From positions 124,001-188,000 of the forward strand of contig QJPP01000830.1 in assembly GCA_003996215.1 (NCBI GenBank): a stretch of DNA of 64,000 bases, read 5' to 3'. How positions within the stretch are numbered: position 1 is the stretch's first letter; the number at the start of each line of letters is the position of its first letter. The notes beneath the pieces are model-generated. The model made no database searches. It had not been told where the DNA came from and saw nothing but the letters and a program-made list of their open reading frames with translations. This DNA comes from Jaltomata sinuosa. Taxonomy: Eukaryota > Streptophyta > Magnoliopsida > Solanales > Solanaceae. A program made the position numbers and the translations under genes. Of this stretch, positions 45,542-57,518 are shown one piece after another.

Positions 45542-48271
45542 CTTTTCCATTTCATTTTTCCAGCTCTCTTTGTTTGTTTCTCCCAATTCCTAACACAAAT
45601 ACACTCTCTCTAACTTGCTCTAATCAGTTCAACCTTGGAGAATTCATCATTCCCTCGATAATTCTCGCTCCTTTGACATTTTGGTAATTCCTCTTCTTCT
45701 TCCACAAGTGTTTTTCCTCCATTGTTGAAGACCCACCATTGTTGTTATATCTCTAAGCTTAGTGATTTCTTGAAGAATCTGCTCTCCTGGGATTTTGCAT
45801 GCTCTGTGGCGTTCGTTGATTTCATTCCTTGGTGCATTTCCTCGTGGTGGTAAGTGTAACTCTTGCCAATTTCCGGATCTTATTCCTAAATTTCCATTGT
45901 TTAGTTTCTTGAGTGTAGGGGCTGTTGTAGCTCGAAATTCTTGCCCAATTTCCTTCATTTTTCCAGGCATGTACTCCCATGGTCATTGTGACCAATTGGC
46001 CCATTTTCATTTTCAGTTTTGGATTATGGGGCCCAAGGGCCCATTGGTGACCCGAACTTTGCCCCAACTATTATCATAGTGATATGGGCGTCCTTAGTCT
46101 TGTTTTAATGTGTTATTCGTGATTTTGATAGTTTAATTATCACTCAGAGCTTCTCGAAGCATTTCAGCCATATATATCATCGTGCCAGTAGCTTGTCGTT
46201 GGACGACAGGTAGGTTACGGTCTAAACTCCCTAGACTTCGCATATATAGGATTAAAGTGTACTAGTTGGCATCCTTGGGTCAGGTTTATTAGCTTGGATC
46301 CATAGATCATTGACCGCTTTTCCCTGTCCGTAGCGTTCTTTCCTCCGTTGTGTGTAGTATTCCTCGTAGCTTGATATTATCACCCTTGTGGTCCTGTGTG
46401 ACCTTGTTTTGACTCTGGACCATATATGGTGGGTTATTCGGGGGTGTACATGAGTCTTGGACATTGTTATCACAATTTTAGGCTGGTTATATGTGTTGTA
46501 GAGCGACTGGAGCCTGTGCAGGGCTGATAGGTTGATTGTGAGTTGCTGGGCAGCTAGTTGTGTTTGATCATGTCATTTCCATTCATATAAAGAGGATTTT
46601 ACCACGTTTTACTACAGTTTTGTCTTTGGGCTTACTTGTGTTGATTTTCTAAACTTTGCATGGTCATGGGGGCCCATTTTTGACGGAAATCACTTGGAAA
46701 TAATTTGGACTTCATTTGTGGATCTTCTTGGTGTAAGATTTAAAGTATGGTTTCTATCATCAGTTTTTACTACTATTTCTAGACTCGGTGGGGACGCAGT
46801 GCTAGATGGTTTTTCTTACTGATTTGAGATGGTATTACACTCGATCAGACCGAGCATCAGAGGTGTTTTACTACTGTTTTAGACCTGTTATGCCCGGGCA
46901 CCCTTGGAGGGGTTTTTGAGACATTTTCCACTATTTTAGACCTGGATAGAGTCTGGGCATGCATTTTTGAGATTCGAGTCTCCAGCTTAATTTTGGACTT
47001 ACTCTGGGCGATATTCTTGAGATTTTATAGTATGGGGTCCGGGACCTCCATGGGCCTTGCCGATCTGGACTAGGGGCTTTGGGTTGCAAGTGCTGGAAGA
47101 GGGGTATACAGCGGAGTAGAGGTAGACGGTCAGAGTCCTTCCATGGAACCTACCTGCTGGGCCCGTTCGCACTAGAGAGGGTACATACAAAGTTACTGTT
47201 CCACCCAGAGATCATCATGCTTCGTATCATTCATTGTTTGAGGCTCCATCCTTGTCTGCTATTTATTGAGTGTATGCTCTAGTTGTATGGGCTACTGGAG
47301 GGTTTGTTTTCACTTTATTGCGTTCCTCAGTTCTATAAGTAGTCGGGGGACTGTAGGTAGGCTCTTTGTTACTTTATCGTGATAGTACTCCCTGTCATAT
47401 CTATATGTGAGGTTGGTTTCTGAGAGATTGTTAGTTTCTTGACTTGAGATTGGTATGATTAATTTGGTTATTAATTCGTATTTCGAGCATGCCTATCCTT
47501 ATTCTTCTCCTCCCTTCCCTCGTACTTGAGGTTACCAGTATACCGCCCACTTTTAAACTTACTATAAACCGTGATTGCGAGGATCACAGGTGCGCCATTT
47601 CTTACTTCCACCTGTGCTTGTTGTGTATATACTCTACTTGCTAGCCTTGTATGTTTCTTTCTACTGTCTTCCCTCTGGGATAGTTTCTATGTACTTTCTT
47701 ATCGATTCTATGACTATTTGCCTCTATTCTGCCTGTTACTATATTTTCATCTTATATGTGCCCAGTCGGCCTATGATACCTACTAGGTACCATTTTCTTC
47801 GCATTTGGTGCTCATACTACACTCTGCATCTTCTGGGGCAGATCCTAGTGTGAGCCATCGCCGCTAGCTTGTGGGAGACTTGTGCTTGGAGATTTTGGAC
47901 CGTCCCAGACTGAGGGTGAGCTCTTGGAGACCAGAGCTTGAGTTTAGGTTATCTTTTGTATATTTTGTACTCTCTTAGCTTCGGAGACATGATGTATATG
48001 TATTATTTTTGACCCTTTGTACTCCTTATGTAGATTCGACTCCTATATGCCATGATACCAGGTTTTGGGTGTTGGTTTAGCTTCCGTATATTTTATATAT
48101 ACTCCTGTTGTTACTTTTCTTCTCGTATAACCCTTTCTTCAGTTTAAATTACTTGTTCTTCCACTTACCTGTTAGGTAGTAGCCCATTACTAACCATTTC
48201 AGGTTACGGGAATTGGTTCGCCTACTGGGGGGTTGTAGGTGCCATCATGACCGAGAAATCAGGTCGTGACA

Positions 48272-48611
48272 ACCATAATCTGTGATTTATGTTTTGGACT
48301 ATTTTATGAACCTCATGAACTTACTTTATGATTTTGAAGACTTATTCCTTGTCTTTACTGAATTGCTCTATAATTTCATGAAATTGGTTTAGAGCTTCAT
48401 AGTTCATATTCATGAAAGATGACGAGATTTCTCTTATGCTTATTTTAATATGATTTTGAAAAGGAAGAATGTATCTTACTTTGAAAGTTAGTTTAACATG
48501 TTCATAAAGTCTTAGGGCCAAGGTTCATAAGTAGTTTAGTTTTAAAGATCAAGTATTGAGTAACGACTCAAAGTATGATTTCAGTTTTCCCTTAAATAGA
48601 GTATAATATGA

Positions 48612-48659
<48 letters not shown>

Positions 48660-48809
48660 TCACGACTTATCCCATCATTATTTTAAAATCACCTTATCGC
48701 AGACTTTGGGAATGATTAAAATAAGATTAATTTACGTGGGGTTGACATGACAGAAATTTCAGATTTTGAAATTTGTCTGGGCTGACGTCACCCTACTATA
48801 GTGGGAATT
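48272..48809 (+). mobile_element. LTR G right part with AT microsatellite
   Basis: It begins with the second target copy (ACCAT) and goes on as AT-rich, U5-like sequence. A pure AT run lies at 48614-48657. S2 starts at 48810. No terminal CA of G is recognisable, so the G end may be lost. Confidence 0.5.
48614..48657. repeat. (AT)22 microsatellite
   Basis: 44 bases of uninterrupted AT dinucleotide. Confidence 0.98.
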
Positions 48810-49489
48810 TGTAATGACCCTTCTGGTCATTTATGCATGTTCCACTTTCTTATACCATTAGAGCTTGCCTGTAGCGGCACCAAGTTATTTATGGCTTGCT
48901 TGGACCGGTAGTTCGGTCCCCGGACCATTTGTTTGGTCCTTTTGTCCATTCCTGGTTTTAGAGCTTTTAACTTTGGAAATTGTTGACTTCAGTCAACATT
49001 CTTGGTGAACGTGCTCAAAATCAAATTCTGACAGTTTCGCTAGCTCTGGAGTGTGGACTTTGGTCTAGAGAGACCTTTGGTCGGGATTCGGGAGCTCTTT
49101 AGCTTGGAATTCTCTCTCATTCTGTGTTTTCAGGCCAATTGGGCTTGTTTGGTTGACTTTGGTCAACATTCAGAGAAGACGAACTCAGATGGAAATTTTG
49201 TCAGCGCCGTTAGCTCCAGAATATCGAGTTTGTGTTAGTTAGTTGGTTGGTTTGTGTTTCGGATGAGCTGGGCTCATTTTGGGTGTTTGGTTGGCATTAC
49301 CTAGTATTGACTTGGGTCAACATTCTTCCAAAACGACCTCGTATGGAAGTTTTATTGATTCCATTGAGTCTAGAATGTCATTTCTACTCTAATAGCACTA
49401 TTGGTTTTTGAGTATCGGGTTCCGATTGTTCCCGAAATTCCCCGTAGAAGTTTTCGGCTGTTGTTGGCTTTTCTGCTTCTAGTGGCCTT

Positions 49490-49665
49490 CAGCGCGATCG
49501 CGCTGGCCTGTTATTTCCCCTTCAGCGCGATCACGCTCCTTTAGCGTGATTGCGCTGGTATGTGTTTTTCCCTTCAACACGATCGCGCTCCTGTAGCGCG
49601 ATAGTGCTAGTCTGTGATGTTTCCTTCAGCGCGATCACGCTCCTTTAGAGCGATAAAACTGACCA
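49490..49665. repeat. GC-rich palindromic block in S2, seven units
   Basis: Seven copies of the 14-base palindrome AGCGCGATCGCGCT in various states of decay. They are separated by 'ggcctgttatttccccttc'-like spacers in a paired pattern (unit, spacer of about 20, unit, short spacer). Confidence 0.85.
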
Positions 49666-49678
49666 GTGACCAACAACT

Positions 49679-49685
49679 ATATATT
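49679..49685 (+). promoter_or_regulatory. TATA box in S2
   Basis: TATATAT right after the GC block, at the same position as in S1. Confidence 0.5.
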
Positions 49686-49943
49686 TTTGGTCCTTTTATT
49701 TTTCCAGCTCCTTTTCTCATTTATTCCCAACTCTAACTTGAAAATCCTCTCTACCAAATTTCTCCCATCAGTTCATAGCCTTAGGGAATCCATTTAGTTG
49801 GGAGATTTTAGCTATTTATTTGACAATTGGTAGGTCCTCTTCTTCCCAAAACTACTTTTCCTCCATTGTTAAAAGGCCTCTATTGTTGCCATTTTATAAA
49901 GCTTGGAATTTCCTTGAAGAATCTGCCCTCCTGAGCTTTGCAT

Positions 49944-50035
49944 GATCGTGGGTTCGGAGCTTTCGCGAAGCCATATGATGCGAGAGTGTCACGTACGGTT
50001 CCTTTGAGAAGGGTGTGATACCACCACCTATCAGG
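49944..50035 (+). other. Insert in S2: 3' tail of an organellar-type group II intron
   Basis: S1 and S2 agree on both sides ('tttgcatg' before, 'ttccttgg'/'ttccttag' after) but S2 has about 90 extra bases. These contain a 34-nt domain V (49968-50001) and, after it, a hairpin that can be read as domain VI: GGTG at 50011-50015 pairs with CACC near 50023-50026, with an unpaired A next to it and about six bases to a possible 3' splice site near 'cctatc'. The most likely source is mitochondrial or plastid DNA. I cannot name the intron. It is only the intron tail and cannot splice. Confidence 0.8.
49968..50001 (+). ncRNA. Group II intron domain V (relic)
   Basis: Exactly 34 nt, the canonical size. 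The AGC catalytic triad is at positions 2-4. A long lower stem is closed by GTACGGTTC on the 3' side, with the two-base AC bulge at positions 24-25 and a GAGA tetraloop (GNRA) at 15-18. Compared from memory with the yeast ai5-gamma domain V, the four upper-stem pairs (positions 11-14 with 19-22) all change, yet all still pair (A-U, U-G, G-U, C-G). That is strong support for a real domain V. Two lower-stem G-to-A changes look like later decay. Confidence 0.88.
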
Positions 50036-52683
50036 CCCTTCCTTAGCTTGCCTTCTCGTTGTAGTAAGTATCTTTTGGTTAATTTCCGAATATATTTCTT
50101 GAAAATTCCTTCTTTAATTCTTGACTTGAACGGGATGTTTTGCGCCCCAATTGTTGTCCATTTTTGCTCAAAGTTTAAGCATGCGCTCTCGGGATGGTAA
50201 AGAACACGTGTGTGTTTTTCATTTCTGGTTTTAGGTTGTGGGGCCCACGGGCCCGTTTATGACCCATATTTTGACCCGGGTATATTTATGGCATTATAGG
50301 TATTGTTAGTCTTCTTTTGACATATAGATTATTGTGTTGATAGCGGTTTTGTGATTTGGAGCTTCTCAGAGCAGTTCAAGCCTGGAAGACACCATCCCTG
50401 CAACTATTCGTCGGACGATAGGAAGGTTATGGCTTTCCCTACCTAGACTCTGCATATATAGGCTATAACTGCATTAATTAGTATCCTTGGGTGGGTTGTT
50501 ATTGGTTGGCACCCCAGACCTTGTACGCCTTTTCTGTCTGTTTATTTCATAAGCTGATTATAGTATTCGTGTAGTATTGTATATCACCCTTGTGGTCTTG
50601 TATGGCCTTGTATTGACTCTGGAACATAGATTGTGGGTTATTTGGGAATGTCTGCGAGTCCCGGACATAGAGATATCCTTTTAGGCTAGTTATGTCTGCT
50701 GAGTAGCTGCTGGGCCTGGGCAGGGCTAATAGGAAATGTTTGTGAGTTGTTGGGCTGGTTTATATTTGTATGCGAGTATATCATCCATGAAAAAGGTTTT
50801 CCCTACATATTTTACTTCAGTTTTGGCTGCGAGCCACTATAGATAGTTTTCCTAAACTTGCATGGCCCCGGGGGCCCATTTTTTGTATATTGGATGATAA
50901 AAAATGGGATTTTGGATGATTTCGGACCTATTTTATTACTGGTACTAGGCTATACTGGGCGGAGTACTACACTTGATTTTCTACTGATACTAGGCTCTAT
51001 CGGGTGGAGTCTTACATCTGATTTTCTTACCGATTTAGACCCAGATACGCTCTGGGTACCCTTTGAGAGGTTTGTTGAGACTTTTATTATTGATTTAGAC
51101 TCGAGTATACTTTTGGCACCCTTTGAGAGGTTCTTTTGAGATTACTACTACTGCTTTAGACTCAGTTCAATCCTGGGCACGCATATTCAAGATTTAGCCA
51201 CTGGCTTGAACCCGGACTTATTTCCGGATGACATGTTAGGTATTTCACATCCGTTACTGTATGCGGTCAGGGACCTCCATGTGCCCTCCATTACGGGGCC
51301 AGGTTAGGAGCTGGGTGCACCAGAGGAGGGGTATATGGTGTATGATGAGGTATAGCGGGCACGTCCCACCATGGGTCCTCCTACCGAAGTGCCGAGAAGA
51401 GGTGCATACAGGGTTACTATTACCGGTTCCATCATATCATCATCATGCATATTTCACTCGGATTCCAACCTTGTTTGCTGTATGTTCAGTGTACGCTCGG
51501 GTTGTATGGGCGGCCGGAGGGTTTGTTTTCACTTGATTGCATTTCTCGGTTGTATGGGCGGCTATTGGGACTTTAGGTAGATTATATTTACCCCTGTCTT
51601 TATATAGAGCTTGTCTTGGCATTCGGTTCTTGGAGGATTAGTGATGGTTAGCCTATTAAGGCTCAAATTATTGGACTTCGAGTATTGAGGGACTAGTGAG
51701 TCCTGTATTATTGAGGCACTGTTGTGCGGCCTCCTGAGTGGGTTGTGGGGTTCCTGATTCCTGTTTTGTCCTGGCGTGAGTAGTAGTTTTGAATGTATTG
51801 GATTAGTTATTCCATCTTAGGCTTGACTAGTGAGTTGTTTGCGGCTGTTCTATTTTGGTATTTGGTACCTTAGGCTTGTTTATGTTGGTATGAGATTTCT
51901 AACCTGATTTTTGGTTTGCTTCCCTTCTTCCGTATTTTGAGGTTATCGGTATATTTCCCATCTCTTTGAATTCTCTTTATATATATTGATGTTGCAAGGA
52001 TCTCAGGTGCGCCCTTCCTTCGTTTTTATACATGTGTTTCTTATATGTATACCTTTTGTGCTAGCATGTTCTACTTGAAATTTTTGGTTGGTTACTCATG
52101 TGCTAGTTTCCTTGTGCTTCTTCTTTGCTTTCGTGACTGATTTCTTATATTCTTTTTGTTACTGTTTTTATATCTTATATGCGCTCAGTCGGCCGATGAT
52201 GCCTACTGAGTATCCATTGTTTTGGTGCTCATACTATACTTCTGCACTTCTTGGTGCAGATATTAGTTGAGCCTTCGTCGTTGATCGCGTTGGAGACTCG
52301 TGCAACTTTTGGGACATTTGAGACTAGGGTGAGCACCTGACGATCGGGTCTTATCTACATCTCATCTTTTGTACTGATACTCCTTGTTCCTTCGGAGACA
52401 GATTTATATTGTATTTTGTTACTTCTAGCACTTGTATTCTATTAGAAGCTTCTGTACTGTCGATACCAAGTCTTGGGGTTTGTGTAGTTATTCCTTATGT
52501 ATATATTCGGGTTATTTGCTTTCGCATTATCTATCATTACATTCTGCTTCCACTTATTTCCGCTTATTATGCATTTTGGTTAGGTAGTAGCCCATTACTA
52601 ATTGTTCCGGGCTACGGGGATTGGTTCGCCTACTGGGGGGTTCTAGGTGCCATCATGACCTGAGAAATTGGGTCGTGACAGCT

Positions 52684-52695
52684 TGGTATCAGAGC
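52684..52695 (+). other. Primer-binding site, initiator-Met type (S2 element)
   Basis: TGGTATCAGAGC, a perfect match to the common plant site complementary to the 3' end of initiator tRNA-Met, three bases after the LTR. Confidence 0.93.
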
Positions 52696-52887
52696 TCTAG
52701 GTTCACCGGTGTCATGGTACAGAAGTAAGTATCTAAATAGAGTCTCGCAACTCGGTACGATGACGTCCATATCCTATCTGCGGGAGGCTACAGGGCATTG
52801 TTAGAAAAAGTTTCATCTTCTTGGCTCTTTATCTTGCATTCCTGGATCTATGGGCTTCTAAACCTCGGTTGTTTCATTCCTTCTCAG

Positions 52888-53990
52888 ATGCCTAAGGCGA
52901 GTTCGACAACAGTTGGTGTCGAGGCTTCGGTGCCCATTGCTTTAGTGCTTCCATCAGTCAGGACTTTAGAGTGAGAGTTTATTGCATCATAAAGGGGGTG
53001 TGGGGCTAGCACAGCCTCCAATTAGATTTATAGCGACCCCAGTTATTTAGAACACCGTGGCTAGGACTCTGAGTCCTCCGGTGAGTATTTCAGTACCTGG
53101 TTCTACGAGTGGTGCTTCAGTTATGGTTGAGCTTCCAATTCTTCAGTAGGGTTGTTTTTCAGTATTGGAGAATGAGGCAAAATTTAATGACATGGTTAGG
53201 CGTACTGCTAGGGTTCAGAGTTTTGTTGGAGGTTTGATTTCACCACTCCATTTGGCGACCGAGCATTTGGTTACAGTTGGGATGACCTTCCTTCAGGTAG
53301 TGGATCATGCTTGGGCTATTGAGGATTTATGCCGTGAGGCTTATGGAGGTAGTGCTAAGAAACGTTATCGCTAGGACAGTTCTCTAGGTTCTCAGATTCG
53401 AGTTAGGGGGTTCTCCACTAGAGATAAGTTCTATTGCTTTTTATCTACCCGGCCAGTTCCAATTACTCCACGGGTTCCAGAGAGTGGTTGTGTAGGGCAT
53501 GTTGAGCAGAGCAGGTAGGGTACGGATCATATTCCTCAAGATTTTCCTTCAGAGTGTGTAGGCCGTGGTGGCCGGTCAGGTCCAGTAGGATCATCCCATC
53601 AGACTCCACTTGGTAAGGTTTTGTTATTGGTGCAGGGAGCGTGCACAGTTGGTTAGGGATTGTCCCACCATTCCACCTTCTAGCCAGCAGGGTCAACACG
53701 TGTTATCTCCCATGGCTTCAGTGCCATTGGCCAGAGGTGTAGTGCAGAGTAGTAGGGGTGGTCTCTAGATTGTTAGAGTAGAGCTTCTTTGGGGTGCTAT
53801 AGTTATGGGGTAATGGGATATTATGCTAGAGATTGTCCCCAGCAAGGGACGGTTGAGCCTTCAGCTTTGACCTCTCAATATAGAGTTAGATCCCGTCAGT
53901 CTGATACCCTTCCTGGTGGGCCTGAGGTAGAGTTTCTCGATATCATTACTCCAGGTAAGGCTCCTGTTACCTTCGACTTATGATAGTCCT
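52888..53990 (+). pseudogene. Gag and start of protease, Tekay-like (S2 element)
   Basis: ATG at 52888 (MPKASSTTVGVEASVP), equivalent to T's gag start. After several stops, 53165-53374 is open with ARVQSFVGGLISPLHLATEHL and VGMTFLQVVDHAWAIEDL, a Tekay gag core segment. Near 53790, GCYSYGVMGYYARDC is a degraded CCHC knuckle (the second Cys and the His read Tyr). LPGGPEVEFLDIITPGKAPV matches the gag-to-protease linker seen in T (AIPADPRW, VITGTILV). It ends with a stop at 53981-53983. No protease active site follows. Confidence 0.75.
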
Positions 53991-55744
53991 GCTCGCACTG
54001 CGATTCTATCCTTTCTATCATTTATTTGCTTATATGCCTACCTGCTACTTGTTTAGTTATTTGATTACCTAAATTGTAGTATCTATGTGTTCTTTTATTG
54101 GTAGTTTATTCTTTAGTAGTGGATGGGGGTGAGTTAGCCTTGTGAGGTGTTTTACCCGAAGGTGTAGCTTGTGGGTAGTTCTTGTTAGTCTATTTTGGGT
54201 TGGGTTTGTTCCTATTTTGCTATGGCTGTAGACTTGTGCTGAGTCTTCCCTTGTGAGCGATCCTAGATGGTTGATTGCCTAGGCTACTATCTAGCGTGGC
54301 TAGAGGTTCTTGTTTTGGTTTGGTGTTACCGATAGTTGTGCCGAAGTTGAGATTTTGTCTTCAGATGAGAGATATTGGTTATGCTAGTGAGCATGGTTTG
54401 GTTGTGTTTTCGGGTGATTAGAACCAACCTTCTTTATTTGGTTGGTTTAGGAAGTTGGCAGGAATAAGGGTTGTTCCCATAGTCTCCCTTAGTTTTTTTT
54501 CTGATGGGGTTGTCTTATCGATTTCCCCGGTTCCTATTGCAATGAATTTTGATCGTAGTCCTTTTGTTGAGCCTTTGCTTGTGGCATTATGATTGAGTTT
54601 GGTTTTAGCATTTTTGATTAAGTGTTGATCATAGCCTCATGGTTGAGATGTATTCGTAGCATTCTGGGTGAGTCGGGCATCCAGCCCATTTTCTCCTGCC
54701 TTGTTGAGTTTCGACAATGTAAGTTTTGGAGCTAAGGGAATGGCTCCAGGTTCTTATTTTTAGAAAGGAGTTTGTAAGGTTCAGTATATGCTACAAAAAG
54801 GTTTTGTTGGGTTAAAAGAGAAGGGAGATGACTCCTTGTTTGTGCTTATGTGTTTAGTAGTTGGCTGAGGTGACGATGAAGGTTTGCTTTGGGATTGTGT
54901 GTTGGTGATTTGATTCGGCCATCTACAGATTACAGTGGTTTCCTTCGATTGGTTTGAGATTCCAGTAGCAACTGCGGTTTCAACTGCTTATTCTAGCCTA
55001 GTTTACTTAGGTTCCTGTGGGTTCATTGGCTGCATATGAGTCTACTCGCAGGTTCGACAGAAGCATTGGTTGGTAAATTGGGATTTGGTTTCAGAATCAT
55101 GGCTTGGCAGGTTACATCGGATGGTTCGTGGCAGTTTCTATTTGGTTGTAGCATCCTAGTACCGGGAGGCAGTGGGTGCAGGCAACTAAGCTTCTTTACT
55201 TCAGTTCGAATGCGGCTGTTAGCCTCGGGCATCTAGTCCTTGACTAACCTCTATTTTAGGCTGGATATTCCTGATTTCAGTGGTGCTCTTCATGGTAAGA
55301 AGTTTCTTCCTTCTTGGTTGGACAGATGCAGTGGCGTAAGTTCCAGAACCACTGGTGATGTATTGTACATGGTCAGGTTGTACAAGTTGAGACTATCGAG
55401 CCTATTCTTGGGTTCTAACGATACTTTGAGGTTTATGGTCGTCTTCATTTGCCGAGAGTTTGGAAGCATCTTCATCAACACAAGGTATTCATATATTCCT
55501 TTCCTAAATTTGGTGTGCAGACTTCAGTCGGATTCAAATGGGTTGATCAGTTGGGTTCAGTTAGGGAGTTTGGTGTTGGCAAAAGTGTTCTTCCATTGCT
55601 TGATGGTCAGTTGGGTTAGGTAACTCCAGATTTCGAGGACCTGCTATGGGTTGTTATCTTGGATGACAAAAGTTTGTAGAAAACAACTTGACCTTGATAG
55701 AACTTGAGTATAAAGGGTTTTTGTGGAATCAGCTGGCTCATGAG
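53991..55744 (+). other. Unassigned interior of the S2 element
   Basis: 1.75 kb without recognisable RT, RNase H or integrase motifs on either strand. The longest plus frame (55240-55623) has no motif I know. Base composition and phrase style resemble LTR-element non-coding sequence. The pol region was probably lost or replaced before truncation by element C. Confidence 0.45.
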
Positions 55745-57448
55745 TTAGTGTTTTGGTTGTTGGCTTTTCTGGCAAATTTGGTTGTGGTTTCGAAGGTTTG
55801 AGTCGGTCTCATCCTTTTCTTCATATGGGTCTTCATCAATTTCAATCACATTAGGTGCACTAGGCTTTACCCCAATATTTGGATTCTCATCAACTTTGTT
55901 CTCAATCACAACATCTTCTTTTATCTTATCCTCATGCTCTGCAACAACCTCAATATTTGGCTTTGTTATCCCATTAAGCATCCTTCCACTCTGAGTGACT
56001 ATTTCCATCACATGGCCATCATTCTTCGGGTTCGCAAGTGTGTCACTTAGAAGGGTACCTTTCATACGTGGATTCATTTGTGAGGAGAGGTGGTTTATTT
56101 GGTCTTCTAGGTGCTTGATAGATGCTGAATAGGAGCTCACCGTTTGACGAAGAGTGGACACCTCACTTTTTAATTCTTTCACCCCACTATCGGCCGATTC
56201 AATTCTCTTCAAGACTTAAGACAACATGTCCTCAATCTTGGAATGTTCGGGGATACTCACCATTAGTTGGTAGGGAGACACATCGGCCTTTAGTAGGGGC
56301 ATATAGGGGTTGGTACTACGATGATTGTAGCAATCACCTTCTCTTTCACGATCACGCCATTGACCTTCACGATCTTTACTCGGCTCCCTATCTCTCCATT
56401 GATTTCCCTTTTCCCTGTTCTAACCTTGGTTCTCATCACTCAGATGCTAAGGACCGTGGTTGGTACCTTGGTATCGAGGCTGAGAACCCACTGCAAGATA
56501 ACATAACTCCTTATTCATAGGGGAGTATACACCTTCATCATAAGCTCTAGAACCGTAGGTCCCCACAACATTCACTCTTTTATTTCTAGCCCACATCATA
56601 TGTTTAGCCAATAGATCAATTTGTATCAACATCTTGGCCATTATTTCATCTCTCTCCTTTTCTTTTCGCCTTATTTCACTCGTCATAATGGAAGAAGTCA
56701 CCCCCGAGAAAACATCGGCCTCTCTAGTATGCCATGCATGCTTTGTCTTTGTCATTCACTCTAGAAGAGCTGAGGCAATACCATATTATTGATCCATAAA
56801 TGTTTCGCCCACAAGGTTGTTTGCCATAGATTTGTTCATCGAGTCCAAGGCTCGGTAGAAGCTTTGAAGTAGGACATTGTCAGGCAAACCATGATTCAGA
56901 CATAATAAGAGCTTCTTTTTGAACCTTAGCCATATTTCATGCAATGGATCATTCGGGAGTTGGAAAAAGTTGGTAATATTATCCCTCAATTGCATCATCC
57001 AAGAGGGAGGGAAGAATCGTACCAAAAATGCCTCAACTAATCCATTCCATGAAGTAATAGAGCCCTCAGGGAGCTCTTTAAGCCAAGCCATCGCTTCCCC
57101 CGTAAGGGAGAATGGGAACAAATGTAGCCAAATGGACTCTTGAGGAATATGGTTGATGTTAAAGGGTTGACATATCTCAATAAAGTTCCGAATATGTCAG
57201 TTGGAATCCTCATGCACCAACCCTCCGAATAGACCCTTCATCTGAATCAAGTAGAGCATAGTGCTCTTAACATGAAATATGATGTTTCCAACAATAGGGG
57301 GTAGGCAGATTGCACCTATGACACCATGGAATACATGTTCATAGTCCGCATCCATGTATCCATCTACACTTTCTTGGTCACCCACTTCACTCATGGGCGC
57401 CCTGTCCAAACAATAACAAAAAACAAAGAGGTAAAATTGAACAAACAC
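55737..57448 (-). pseudogene. Gag of Athila element C, with capsid core
   Basis: Minus strand, start near 57448 or at the internal ATG that reads MSEVGDQESVDGYMDADYEH. The Retrotrans_gag core is clear: PFSLTGEAMAWLKELPEGS, AFLVRFFPPSWM, WLRFKKKLLLCLNHGLPDN and LLQSFYRALDSMNKS (57121-56786). Then follow TKTKHAWHTREADV, RRKEKERDEIMAKMLIQIDLLAKHMM, and a C-terminal coiled-coil-like part (IESADSGVKELKSEV, HLEDQINHLSSQMN, PRMKGTLLSDTLANPKND). Several stops and shifts. The end near 55737 is a truncation: sequence abruptly becomes S2 interior. Confidence 0.88.
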
Positions 57449-57496
57449 TCAACAAAGTGAACTTAAATGACAATTAATTGGCGACTCAAAAACCAC

Positions 57497-57514
57497 TCCC
57501 CGGAAATGATTCCA
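57497..57514 (-). other. Primer-binding site, tRNA-Asp type (C), decayed
   Basis: Minus-strand TGGAATCATTTCCGGGGA; about 14 of 18 bases match the expected tRNA-Asp complement. It lies four bases from the LTR end. Confidence 0.7.
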
Positions 57515-57518
57515 TTTT

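Larger units (their letters stand above)
44626..48271 (+). mobile_element. Solo LTR S1, Tekay-like
   Basis: Starts TGTGATGACCC and ends GGTCGTGACA; 3646 bases. No PBS follows at 48272 and no PPT precedes it. A near-perfect 5-bp duplication flanks it. It is colinear with S2 (48810-52680) but clearly diverged. This is the expected product of recombination between two LTRs of one element. Confidence 0.85.
48810..52680 (+). mobile_element. 5' LTR S2 of a Tekay-like element
   Basis: Starts TGTAATGACCC and ends GGTCGTGACA; 3871 bases, followed by a PBS. It is longer than S1, in part because of an insertion of about 90 bases near 49944-50035 that contains a group II intron tail. The flank before it is GAATT; the other end is not in the window. 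Confidence 0.9.

Noticed and set aside
49968..50001. A functional group II ribozyme
   Set aside because: Only domain V and perhaps VI remain; domain I, exon-binding sites and a maturase are absent, and two lower-stem positions no longer pair.
44626..52680. S1 and S2 as the two LTRs of one element
   Set aside because: They have the same orientation, but only 538 bases lie between them, no PBS follows S1 and no PPT precedes S2; the PBS and gag come after S2. S1 also has its own target duplication.
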